Below, piece after piece: positions 7,020 through 13,878 of a stretch of 18,801 nt of DNA. Numbering within the stretch: position 1 is the first letter of the stretch; each line of letters starts with the position of its first letter. The notes below the pieces were generated by a model. It saw only the letters and a list, made by a program, of their open reading frames with translations. It had not been told where the DNA came from and did no database searches. The DNA is from JBBRUG01 sp038247995 (lineage in GTDB: Bacteria; Chloroflexota; Chloroflexia; Chloroflexales; Chloroflexaceae). The translations under genes were made by a program, and so were the position numbers. The stretch spans positions 1-18,801 of the forward strand of contig JBBRUG010000085.1 of NCBI GenBank assembly GCA_038247995.1. Reading direction: 5' to 3'.

Positions 7020-7634
7020 ATGACCCACCTCAAGATTACCCTACTTGGCCCTTTTCGCATCGAGCGCGACGGTACGCTCCTCGTCGAAGGAACCGCCGGA
7101 AAGCCTTGGGCGCTGCTGGCCTACCTGGTTGCCGAAGCGGAACGCCCGCACGCCCGTGAGCGATTGGCGGCGCTATTCTGGCCCGATCAGCCGGAGCAGA
7201 ATGCCCGCCAGAATTTGCGCTGGGCGCTGGCCCGGCTCCGCCGCGCGATCGGCGATGCGGAAGCCGACCCGTCTTTCTTGCTGATCAGTCGTGACCAGTT
7301 GCAGTTCAACAGCGCCAGTAGTTGCAGTGTCGATCTCTGGGAACTCCAGGCCGGCATCACTGCCGAGGACGACCTGCCGACTCTGAGCACCGCCGTCGAG
7401 CGTTACCGTGGTGAACTGCTGGCCGACTCGGGCATTTCTGAGAGCGATCTATTTGAGAATTGGCTGGCCGCGCAGCGCATCCGGCTGCAACGCCAGGTGA
7501 TCGCCGCGCTGGCGCGCCTAGTTGCCGCTGCTGAGCAGAATAGCGACGCCATGTGTCTGGAGGGATACGCCCAGCGCTGGCTGGCGATTGAACCCTGGGC
7601 CGAGCCGGCGTATCGGGCGCTCAAGCGCGCATAG
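7020..7634 (+). CDS. SARP/BTAD transcriptional regulator, N-terminal part
   Basis: This 204-residue fragment begins with a winged-helix DNA-binding domain of the OmpR/SARP type: ITLLGPFRIERDG, then GKPWALLAYLVAEAERPHAR and ALFWPDQPEQNARQNLRWAL with the LRRAIGD recognition end (about residues 5-85). Residues 95-204 are the first helices of the BTAD domain (VDLWELQAGI; YRGELLADSGISESDLFENWL). The domain is cut by the TAG before its last TPR-like helix. Such proteins usually activate transcription in the cytoplasm. The truncated product would keep DNA binding but lose part of BTAD and the whole NACHT module. The ATG at 7020 has no Shine-Dalgarno; 7016 ATG is out of frame. A phased repeat and extended -10 lie upstream. 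Confidence 0.85.
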   Translation: MTHLKITLLGPFRIERDGTLLVEGTAGKPWALLAYLVAEAERPHARERLAALFWPDQPEQNARQNLRWALARLRRAIGDAEADPSFLLISRDQLQFNSASSCSVDLWELQAGITAEDDLPTLSTAVERYRGELLADSGISESDLFENWLAAQRIRLQRQVIAALARLVAAAEQNSDAMCLEGYAQRWLAIEPWAEPAYRALKRA

Positions 7635-7748
7635 CTCTGGCAAGGCCAGCGCAGCGCCGCGATCAAGCACTATGAATACTGCCGCCAGCGGCTCGCCGAC
7701 GATCTCGGCATCGAGCCGGAGCCGGACACGATTGCGCTGTACACGCAA

Positions 7749-9788
7749 TTGCGCACAGAACAGAGCGTAAGCGCCGACGCCGCTCCCCCGGCAGTTACGG
7801 CGCCCGCGCTCCCAGCGCCGGATCGCAACCGCCAGCGCATGATCGAGCGGGTCGAGCGTTTCTGGATCGTGGGCGTGCTTGAACCAACCCTCGCCAACAA
7901 TCTGCCCCTCGAGGTGCCGTTTCAGGTCTATGCCGGCCCATTCCACCCCGCCCAACCGGGCGAACTCCAGCCGATTACTTCGATTACAGCCGCATTCGAC
8001 CGTTTCGACGGCGACTTGCTCATTCGTGGCGCAGCCGGCGCCGGCAAAACAACGTTGCTGATCCAATTGGCACAGGTGCTGCTCCAACGTGCGGCGAACG
8101 ATCCCCAGCATCCGATCCCGGTTATCTTTAATCTAGCCTTCTGGGAAGCGCGCCACCACGATCTCGCCCAATGGCTCGTTGAAGAACTGCACCTGCGCTA
8201 TCAAGTACCCATTGCCCTCGGACGAGCCTGGATTGTCGCCGATCAGATTACGCCGCTGCTGGATGGCCTCGACGAAGTGACACCGGATCTACGCCGGGCA
8301 TGTATTACAGCGCTGGTACAGTTCCGCACCGCGCATTGGCCAGGTGCGCTGGTGGTCTGTTGCCGCGACAGCATCACGCTTGATCCGCTGACGCTGAACG
8401 GGATCGTTGAGCTTCAGCCGCTTGATCGCCGCCAACTTGAACAACTGCTCGCCGTTGCCGACCACAACAACCCATTGCAAGCACTGCTCAACGCCGACCC
8501 GGCCTGGCAAACAATGAGCGCAACTCCGCTTGGGCTGAGCCTGTTGAGCAAAGCAGCGCGCGACCCAGCGCTGATTGCGCTCCACCCGCAGGAGCGCACC
8601 GAAGCCGCCCAGCGCCAGATCTTCGCCAGTTATGTCGAGCAGATACTCGCCCGGCACACCGATTCCGGCCAGGCCGATCCGGCCGTCTATCGCCGCTGGC
8701 TCACCTGGCTGGCCCGCGGCATGCAGCAGCACCACACGACTATCTTCCAGATCGAGGCGCTGCAACCCGGCTGGTTACCGCATCTGTGGCAGCGCCGCCT
8801 GTTCGCCGCCGGAGAACCATTGGCGCTGGGCATTTTTCTCGGCGTGGTGGCCGGCATCGACGAAGGATTGCGGCTCAGCTTCGACGGTACGCCCGGCGGG
8901 TTAACACGAGGGTTGATCACCGGCGTGGCGGTGGGCAGTGGGCTAGGCGGGCTAGGCGGAATCGGGGCAGCTAGCGCCGTTGGCAGGCGCCCGCCGGTGA
9001 ATAGCCGGCTCGGGCGAGCTGTGCTCGTGAGCAGCCTGGCCGCCGGGATTTACGGCATCACTACCGGGTTATTGTTCAACCCGCTGCTCGGGTTGGGCGT
9101 GGGGCTGGCGGTCGGATTAGCGTTCCTGGTCACGATCGCCTTGCTTGGCCGGGCGCAAACGATCACCCCGATCGAGCGCTTCAGTTGGTCGGCCACGAAA
9201 GCGATCCGGCGCGCACCGCTTGGCTTACTGGCCGGCGGCATTGTCGGGGTGGTCTTCGGCATACTCGATGGGCCGGTGAGCGGCGGCGCCGTCGGACTGG
9301 CTATGAGCGTTGTCGTCAGCGTAGTGCTCGGCTTAACCAGCGTCGTCTTCGACGAGCAAACCCATCCCAATGAAGGTATTCGGCGTTCGGCCCGCACAGC
9401 GGTACGCGCCGGCCTGATCATCGGCGGGTTGGTGGGGCTAACGTTTGCGCTCGCGGTAGGTTTAAGCACGGGCATCAGCGATGCGATGGCGGCGGAGCGC
9501 TTGATCTATGGTCAGGACAATATCGCCATGGTCGGGCTGCTCAACGGCCTGGGGCCGGGGTTGTTGGGCGCCGCAATCGGGCTGATCGCCTTTGGCGGCC
9601 TCGCCGTCGCCCAGCACGGTCTTCTCCGTTACCTGCTCTGGCGGGGCGGCGACGCGCCGCTCAACCTGGCCGCCTTCCTCGACGACGCCGTACAGCTCCA
9701 ACTCTTACGCCGGATCGGCGGAGGCTATATCTTCATGCATCGCTTGCTACTCGAGTATTGTGCCGAAGCTGAAGCGGAGACGCCATGA
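7749..9788 (+). CDS. NACHT NTPase with C-terminal membrane domain, part downstream of the TAG
   Basis: This is the remainder of the split gene; the given start is a TTG with no ribosome-binding site, and an ATG at 7839 is an equally weak alternative. NACHT-type STAND NTPase: Walker A GAAGAGKTTLL at about 8028-8060 and Walker B ITPLLDGLDEV near 8245-8280. These are followed by LPLD-like winged-helix material (PLDRRQLEQLL; QTMSATPLGLSLL). From about 8800 to 9650 the protein is a Gly-rich run of hydrophobic segments, probably six or more membrane helices with GxxxG spacing. It ends with LRRIGGGYIFMHRLLLEYCA, a tail I recognise from other NACHT membrane proteins of Chloroflexota and cyanobacteria. 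The module would act as an ATP-driven switch at the membrane. The ligand is unknown. Confidence 0.85.
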   Translation: MRTEQSVSADAAPPAVTAPALPAPDRNRQRMIERVERFWIVGVLEPTLANNLPLEVPFQVYAGPFHPAQPGELQPITSITAAFDRFDGDLLIRGAAGAGKTTLLIQLAQVLLQRAANDPQHPIPVIFNLAFWEARHHDLAQWLVEELHLRYQVPIALGRAWIVADQITPLLDGLDEVTPDLRRACITALVQFRTAHWPGALVVCCRDSITLDPLTLNGIVELQPLDRRQLEQLLAVADHNNPLQALLNADPAWQTMSATPLGLSLLSKAARDPALIALHPQERTEAAQRQIFASYVEQILARHTDSGQADPAVYRRWLTWLARGMQQHHTTIFQIEALQPGWLPHLWQRRLFAAGEPLALGIFLGVVAGIDEGLRLSFDGTPGGLTRGLITGVAVGSGLGGLGGIGAASAVGRRPPVNSRLGRAVLVSSLAAGIYGITTGLLFNPLLGLGVGLAVGLAFLVTIALLGRAQTITPIERFSWSATKAIRRAPLGLLAGGIVGVVFGILDGPVSGGAVGLAMSVVVSVVLGLTSVVFDEQTHPNEGIRRSARTAVRAGLIIGGLVGLTFALAVGLSTGISDAMAAERLIYGQDNIAMVGLLNGLGPGLLGAAIGLIAFGGLAVAQHGLLRYLLWRGGDAPLNLAAFLDDAVQLQLLRRIGGGYIFMHRLLLEYCAEAEAETP

Positions 9789-10393
9789 GTGATCGCTACC
9801 CAATCCCCGCCGGCGCAGCGCGCACGGAAACGCTGGCGCTGAACTCGCGCTTCATCGCCAGCGCCGAGCATACGCCGAGCGTTGAGGAAGCTAAGGCGTT
9901 TATTGCGGCGGTGCGGGCCGAGTTTCCCGACGCGAGTCATCATTGCGTCGCTTATCTTGTCGGCCATGGCGCCAGCGTCACGGCGGGCATGAGCGATGAC
10001 GGCGAACCGAGCGGCACAGCCGGCCGGCCAATGCTGGCCGTGCTCCGCGGATCGGGGTTGGGCGATGTAACGATTGTCGTCACGCGCTATTTTGGGGGCA
10101 CTCTGCTCGGCACCGGCGGCCTGGTGCGCGCCTATAGCGATGCCGTACGGGCGGTGCTGGACGTATTGCCGCGCACCGAGCACGTCGAAATGCGTACAGT
10201 GCAGGTTCAAGTGAGCTACGCCGCCTACGCTGCGGTACGCCGGGTGCTGGAAGAACACAACGCCCTGATCGACGCCGAAGTGTTCGCCGAAGCGGTCGAA
10301 ATCAACGCGCGCCTACCGCTTGAAGACCTGGCCACAGCCGGCGCAGCACTCGCCGAGCAGAGCGCGGGGCAGGCCATCCTGAACGTGCTATAA
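9785..10393 (+). CDS. yigZ: YigZ/IMPACT family protein
   Basis: The 202-residue product matches the UPF0029/IMPACT family: N-terminal half with SRFIASAEHTPSVEEAKAFI and then HHCVAYLVG; signature DDGEPSGTAGRPML (about 75-88) and VTRYFGGTLLGTGGLVRAY (about 100-118); C-terminal DUF1949-like half with VQVSYAAYAAVRRVLEEH. The biochemical role of bacterial YigZ is not settled; eukaryotic IMPACT is linked with GCN2 and translation control. The length is normal. Its ATG overlaps the NACHT stop as ATGA, so its translation is probably coupled to the gene before it, which makes the upstream TAG potentially polar. No frameshift is seen. Confidence 0.95.
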   Translation: MSDRYPIPAGAARTETLALNSRFIASAEHTPSVEEAKAFIAAVRAEFPDASHHCVAYLVGHGASVTAGMSDDGEPSGTAGRPMLAVLRGSGLGDVTIVVTRYFGGTLLGTGGLVRAYSDAVRAVLDVLPRTEHVEMRTVQVQVSYAAYAAVRRVLEEHNALIDAEVFAEAVEINARLPLEDLATAGAALAEQSAGQAILNVL

Positions 10394-10394
10394 T
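10386..10394 (+). promoter_or_regulatory. Extended -10 promoter, leaderless start of DUF2231 gene
   Basis: TGC-TATAAT overlaps the yigZ stop codon, and only 8 nt separate it from the ATG at 10403. Transcription would begin at or next to the start codon, giving a leaderless mRNA. No -35 box is visible. Confidence 0.6.
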
Positions 10395-10402
10395 TTACGC
10401 CG

Positions 10403-10852
10403 ATGTACGCAATTCACCCGGTAACCGTTCACTTCCCGATCGCCCTGCTGCTGGTCAGTAGCCTTTTTACCCTGTTGGCGCTCCGTCGCCCGGCAGGCGG
10501 TTGGGAAACGAGCGCCTACCATTGCCTGCTTGTCGGTTGGCTGGCCGGGGTGGTTGCGGTGCTGAGCGGCACCTGGGACGCTGTGCGCCAGCTCACCGGC
10601 CCCGACGCAATCCGCGACAACACGCTGATCACCTGGGTGAATATCCACGCCTTCAGCAATCTTGCGTCGCTTGCCGTCTATGGCCAGGCGCTCTTGCAAC
10701 GGCGGCGCAACCCGGCGCTGCTCGCCGACCCTACGGCGCGCGCCGGCTATCTGCGCCTGCATCTCATCGGCGCGGTGCTGTTGCTTGGCGGCGGCTGGAT
10801 CGGCGGCTATCTGGTGTATCAACTCGGGTTAGGTGTGCGGGCGGGTTCGTGA
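10403..10852 (+). CDS. DUF2231 integral membrane protein
   Basis: The 149-residue protein starts MYAIHPVTVHFPIALLL, the typical HPxxVHFPIALL opening of the DUF2231 family. Four hydrophobic segments are visible, roughly residues 9-27, 42-60, 82-100 and 115-140. Conserved His residues (H5, H10, one in WVNIHAFSN and one in RLHLIGAV) are placed in or near the helices, as in the family, and may bind haem or metal; that is an inference. The function of the family is not established. It has no ribosome-binding site, in agreement with a leaderless start, and lies 9 bp after yigZ. Confidence 0.88.
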   Translation: MYAIHPVTVHFPIALLLVSSLFTLLALRRPAGGWETSAYHCLLVGWLAGVVAVLSGTWDAVRQLTGPDAIRDNTLITWVNIHAFSNLASLAVYGQALLQRRRNPALLADPTARAGYLRLHLIGAVLLLGGGWIGGYLVYQLGLGVRAGS

Positions 10853-10930
10853 CAGAGTAACAGGGTGACCAAGTGACAGGGTGACCAGGTGGAACTGTCA
10901 GACTGTCAGACTGTCAGACTGTTAGACTGA
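10850..10930 (+). repeat. Two short tandem repeat types before plsC
   Basis: Two 16-bp units, AGTAACAGGGTGACCA (10856-10871) and AGTGACAGGGTGACCA (10872-10887), are followed by four 8-bp units: CTGTCAGA at 10895, 10903 and 10911 and CTGTTAGA at 10919. TGACAG in the first type (10850, 10874) is the reverse complement of CTGTCA in the second. Hairpins in several alternative registers are therefore possible, for example 10874-10879 with 10895-10900. The array starts at the preceding stop codon and ends before the plsC ribosome-binding site. Confidence 0.9.
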
Positions 10931-10950
10931 AAAGATAAGGGAGTGAATAC

Positions 10951-11613
10951 ATGCTCGGCGCGTTGATGTATGCCATGATCTATGTGCCCCTGTATCTACT
11001 GCGGGCAATCCGCTGGTGGCGCTGGTCGATTGAGGGATTGGAGCGCTTACCGCCACGCGAGTCCGGGGGCATGATCATCGCGATGAATCATATCAACTGG
11101 ATCGACATCCCAGTGGTTGGCGCGCTATTGCCCTTCGCGTATCGGCTTTCGTGGCTGGGCAAGAGCGAACTGTTTAAAAACCCGATCGCAAGTTGGTGGC
11201 TTCACGAGATGAAAGTGATCCCGATCAAGCGCGGTCGGCGCGATCTGGCCGCACTCGATGCCTCGGTGGATGCGCTGCGCACCGGAGCGATCCTCTTGAT
11301 TTTCCCCGAAGGCCATCGCAGCGGCGACGGCGTGCTGCTGCCGGGGCGTGGCGGTGCGATCCGCCTGGCAATGCAGTCGGGGGTACCGATTGTGCCGATT
11401 GCAGTAACCGGCACCGAACATGGTCTGCGCGGCAGCGTGTTGCGTAAACCCGTCCACTTACAGGTTGGCGAACCGCTGATCATTCCGCCCACGCCCGATG
11501 GCAAGATCCCGCCGGATCTGATGGATCGGCTAACGCTGATGATGATGCAGCGCATTGCGGCAATGCTTCCCGCCGAGCAACGTGGGCCGTATCAACTTAC
11601 AGACGGTTCATAG
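10951..11613 (+). CDS. plsC: 1-acylglycerol-3-phosphate acyltransferase (PlsC family)
   Basis: The enzyme acylates lysophosphatidic acid at the sn-2 position to make phosphatidic acid, at the cytoplasmic membrane. The 220-residue length is typical. H47-x4-D52 in NHINWID is the catalytic HX4D motif. FPEGHRSGDG (118-127) is the substrate-binding block, with H in place of the usual T after FPEG. VPIVPIAVTGTEHGLRG is block IV. One hydrophobic segment (1-20) should anchor the N-terminus. AAGGGAG lies about 8 nt before the ATG. It could also be a lyso-lipid acyltransferase of another specificity. The gene is convergent with the SH3 protein gene, with only 19 bp between the two ends. Confidence 0.92.
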   Translation: MLGALMYAMIYVPLYLLRAIRWWRWSIEGLERLPPRESGGMIIAMNHINWIDIPVVGALLPFAYRLSWLGKSELFKNPIASWWLHEMKVIPIKRGRRDLAALDASVDALRTGAILLIFPEGHRSGDGVLLPGRGGAIRLAMQSGVPIVPIAVTGTEHGLRGSVLRKPVHLQVGEPLIIPPTPDGKIPPDLMDRLTLMMMQRIAAMLPAEQRGPYQLTDGS

Positions 11614-11632
11614 ACCTGACAGGGATCCGAGA

Positions 11633-12238
11633 TTACGGGATTGGTTCGAGAAACACAACCCCTTCCAGCGAACGCTCGGCACTCCAGCCAGTGCCGGCAG
11701 CGCCGGCGATTTGCCACCAAACATACCCCTCAGCCTCCACCGGGCCTGCGAGCAGTTCAACCTCGCTACCTTCAGGAATGCGCGCCACAATCCGCGTCGT
11801 CAGACCAGGCGCCTCACGCGCGCGCAGGGGCGCCCCACTGAGGTTTGCCACCCGCGCCCGCCCGCCAATCGTGAGTACCGGCGGCGCATCAGGCGCTTCC
11901 GCAACAACCACCGGGACAGCAGTGGGCAGCGGCGTAGGACGCGCCGTAGGGCTGCTGGATGCCACGGTCGGTTCGGCGAGTGGCGCAGCCACATCGGCCT
12001 GAGCGCGCCCAAACAGCAACCAGAGCAACCCTAACGTCAGTAGGGCTACCCCAACGAGCCCAAATAGCAGGGGTGCGCGTTGCGGCGGCGCACCTGCCAC
12101 CGGGCTCCGCCGCAACTGACGCCGCGCTTCATCATAGCCCTTGCGGTAATAGAAGTAGTGCTGATAGTAAAAGGGATTGAGATCATCACGCTCGGCATCC
12201 TGCGCACCGAGATCGTACATTTCGCTGTTACTCGGCAT
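11633..12238 (-). CDS. Single-pass membrane protein with bacterial SH3 domain
   Basis: The 201-residue protein has a charged, Tyr-rich cytoplasmic N-terminus (residues 1-50, with NPFYYQHYFYYRKGYDEARR), one membrane helix (about 56-77), a Thr/Pro/Ala/Val linker (80-125) and a C-terminal SH3-like domain (about 127-201: ARVANLSGAPLRAREAPGL, RIPEGSEVELLAGP, WWQIAGAAGTGWSAERSL). Extracellular SH3_3 domains usually bind cell-wall or surface polymers. Its ATG shares the last base of the upstream stop (TAATG), so it is translated together with the SCP2 gene. The function of the pair is unknown. Confidence 0.85.
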   Translation of the reverse strand: MPSNSEMYDLGAQDAERDDLNPFYYQHYFYYRKGYDEARRQLRRSPVAGAPPQRAPLLFGLVGVALLTLGLLWLLFGRAQADVAAPLAEPTVASSSPTARPTPLPTAVPVVVAEAPDAPPVLTIGGRARVANLSGAPLRAREAPGLTTRIVARIPEGSEVELLAGPVEAEGYVWWQIAGAAGTGWSAERSLEGVVFLEPIP

Positions 12239-12672
12239 TAGGCCAGCGCCAAATCTTCGCGACCGATCTCGCGCAACATCTTTGGATACATCGCATAGAC
12301 CGGCTCGACGGCGGGCAACAACTTAAGAATCTTCGGGATGGGGCCTTTGGCAATGATTTGTCGGCGCGTAAGGGCCGCCATCAAGTTGATCTTACCGTGC
12401 CAGAACTGGTGCGCCACATCCGCCTTCATCGACATTGTGATATCGGGCTTGAAACCGTGCTCATCGCCCCAGAAGACATCCAGGTAGGCATTGGGTTGTG
12501 TCGGCGGTTTGGAAGCATTAATCGTCACCACGCCCTGCGGATCGTCGTAGCGGAACTGAATGATCAGCTTGCCGTCACAGATCTTCGGCGCAACCCGTGC
12601 ATCACGCTTGACCCGATCATACAATTCGCCCAGGATTTGGCGTAGTTCAGCCTCATCTTTGAAGTAGCCCAT
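12238..12672 (-). CDS. SCP2 sterol-binding domain protein
   Basis: The 144-residue product is a single SCP2-type lipid-carrier domain: KICDGKLIIQFRYDDPQGVVTI, then DVFWGDEHGFKPDITMSMKA, and DVAHQFWHGKINLMAALTRRQIIAKG, ending in a helical tail (LKLLPAVEPVYAMYPKML). The domain is known to bind fatty acids, CoA esters or sterols. I start at 12672 (MGYFKDEAEL) because AAGGAGAAGGG directly precedes it; the open frame to 12717 has no such site. It is followed by the SH3 protein in a coupled operon with a good sigma-70-like promoter. Its ligand cannot be told. Confidence 0.88.
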   Translation of the reverse strand: MGYFKDEAELRQILGELYDRVKRDARVAPKICDGKLIIQFRYDDPQGVVTINASKPPTQPNAYLDVFWGDEHGFKPDITMSMKADVAHQFWHGKINLMAALTRRQIIAKGPIPKILKLLPAVEPVYAMYPKMLREIGREDLALA

Positions 12673-12784
12673 AACCCTTCTCCTTAACCATTCGACACCG
12701 CAGGCCCGAACGGCCATAAGCGGCGCCGGGAGCGTTTTACCCGCAACATAAACCTACGTGCATTCGTGCGTCTGTGTAAATGCG

Positions 12785-12814
12785 ATTATACGGGCGAATG
12801 AGCGGACGCGTCAA
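12785..12814 (-). promoter_or_regulatory. Sigma-70-type promoter of the SCP2-SH3 operon
   Basis: On the minus strand TTGACG (12814-12809) and TATAAT (12790-12785) are separated by 18 bp, close to the full consensus. Transcription would start near 12778 and give a leader of about 105 nt. A short inverted repeat, GCGTCA-N8-TGACGC (12808-12827), overlaps the -35 and might be an operator or a weak end signal for fmt. Confidence 0.7.
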
Positions 12815-12833
12815 GCACAGATGACGCAACGCG

Positions 12834-13775
12834 TTAAACATCCATGCCTAACCGACCAGCACGGTTGCGCAGGCCATTCAGCCACGCTGCACCCAGCATC
12901 GGGCGTTTGCCGGCCGGCTGAACTTCGCGTAATTCCAGCGCACCCGAGCCGGTAGCGATCAGCGGGTTGCCCGCCGCACTCTGACCAACAAGCGTGCCCA
13001 CCGGCGCCCCGCCCAACCAATCGGCGTCAACCGCTGTATCGAGTAGACGCAACCCCAACCCTTGCCACATGGTGAACGCCCCCGGCCAGGGCGCATATGC
13101 GCGCGGCATGCGCTCGATCACCAGGGCCGGCAGGTTCCAATCGACAATGCCGTCTTCTTTTTTCAGCAGGCGCGTAATGGTTGCCTGCGCGTGATCCTGT
13201 TCGTGGGGCCCAACCTGGCCGGCGGCGTACAAGGGCAACACCTCGACAAGCAGCTTTGCGCCGAGGGCGAACAGTTCGTCGGTCAGCCGATCGGCGCGTG
13301 CGTCGGTGGACAACGGCACGCGCACCTGGGCCAGCAGCGGGCCGCTGTCCATACCGGGATCAAGGCGCATCACCGTTACGCCCGTTTCGCTATCGCCGGC
13401 CATAATCGCCCCGGCGACCGGCGTTGGCCCGCGATGCAGCGGCAGCAGCGACGGATGAATATTCAAGTAGCCCAGCGGCGGAATCGATAGTACATTCCGG
13501 CGCAAGATCTCGCCATAGGCGGCGACAACGCCCACCTCAGGCTGTAACGCGGCCAGCGCAGCAACCACTTCCGGATCGCGCAATGTGGTCGGCTGCAACA
13601 CCGGCAAACCCAACCGCTCGGCAGCCACCTTCACCGGCGGTGGAATGGGGGCGGCGCTCCGCTTCACCGGGCGATCCGGCTGCGTCACCACACCGACAAT
13701 CGTATGGCCGGCAGCCGCCAACGCCTCCAGCGGAAGCGCCGCAAACGCCGGACTGCCCATATAGAGAATACGCAT
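12834..13775 (-). CDS. fmt: Methionyl-tRNA formyltransferase
   Basis: The enzyme formylates Met-tRNA(fMet) with 10-formyl-tetrahydrofolate for translation initiation. At 313 residues it has the usual length. The N-terminal formyltransferase domain shows MRILYMGSPAFA, VTQPDRPVKR, NIHPSLLPLHRGPTPV (N105, H107) and GVTVMRLDPGMDSGPLL (D143), the catalytic triad of the family. The C-terminal OB-like domain includes GIVDWNLPA, RAYAPWPGAFT and VQPAGKRPM. I start at 13775, after AAGGAGGA; the frame extending to 13919 runs past the promoter. No def (deformylase) gene is adjacent, although it often accompanies fmt. Divergent from the zinc dehydrogenase. Confidence 0.97.
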   Translation of the reverse strand: MRILYMGSPAFAALPLEALAAAGHTIVGVVTQPDRPVKRSAAPIPPPVKVAAERLGLPVLQPTTLRDPEVVAALAALQPEVGVVAAYGEILRRNVLSIPPLGYLNIHPSLLPLHRGPTPVAGAIMAGDSETGVTVMRLDPGMDSGPLLAQVRVPLSTDARADRLTDELFALGAKLLVEVLPLYAAGQVGPHEQDHAQATITRLLKKEDGIVDWNLPALVIERMPRAYAPWPGAFTMWQGLGLRLLDTAVDADWLGGAPVGTLVGQSAAGNPLIATGSGALELREVQPAGKRPMLGAAWLNGLRNRAGRLGMDV

Positions 13776-13819
13776 GCAGAGAAATCCTCCTTCATCTTCG
13801 GTTCTTCGGATCGCGCCAT

Positions 13820-13829
13820 ATTGTATAAT
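13820..13829. promoter_or_regulatory. Overlapping divergent -10 boxes between fmt and dehydrogenase
   Basis: TATAAT (13824-13829, plus) and TACAAT (13825-13820, minus) share bases, so the two promoters would be face to face and probably compete. They lie 45 nt from the fmt ATG and 49 nt from the dehydrogenase ATG. No strong -35 element is visible for either. A second TACAAT (13841-13846, plus) is an alternative for the dehydrogenase. Confidence 0.5.
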
Positions 13830-13846
13830 TAGAACCGGAGTACAAT

Positions 13847-13874
13847 TCTGCATTTTCCATTCTGCATTCTGAAT
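13847..13874 (+). repeat. Degenerate heptamer repeat before dehydrogenase
   Basis: Four 7-bp units follow in phase: TCTGCAT, TTTCCAT, TCTGCAT and TCTGAAT, ending 4 nt before the ATG. They occupy the place of a ribosome-binding site, and none is visible. The unit YCTGMAT resembles the CCTGAAT unit before the AAC(3)-RraA gene. Confidence 0.75.
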
Positions 13875-13878
13875 TTCT

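Larger units (their letters stand above)
7020..9788 (+). pseudogene. SARP-NACHT-membrane signalling gene split by one in-frame TAG
   Basis: Two open stretches, 7020-7631 and 7635-9788, are in the same frame and are separated only by the TAG at 7632-7634 (codon 205 of 923). The translation continues across the stop as a textbook BTAD domain: AYRALKRA, stop, LWQGQRSAAIKHYEYCRQRL and then ADDLGIEPEPDTIALY. The number of residues seems to be preserved relative to the family, so a base substitution is more likely than an indel. No ribosome-binding site precedes a good restart. It may be a recent nonsense mutation, a sequencing error or a readthrough codon; the rest of the frame is intact and the 3' end still overlaps yigZ by ATGA. 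Confidence 0.85.
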
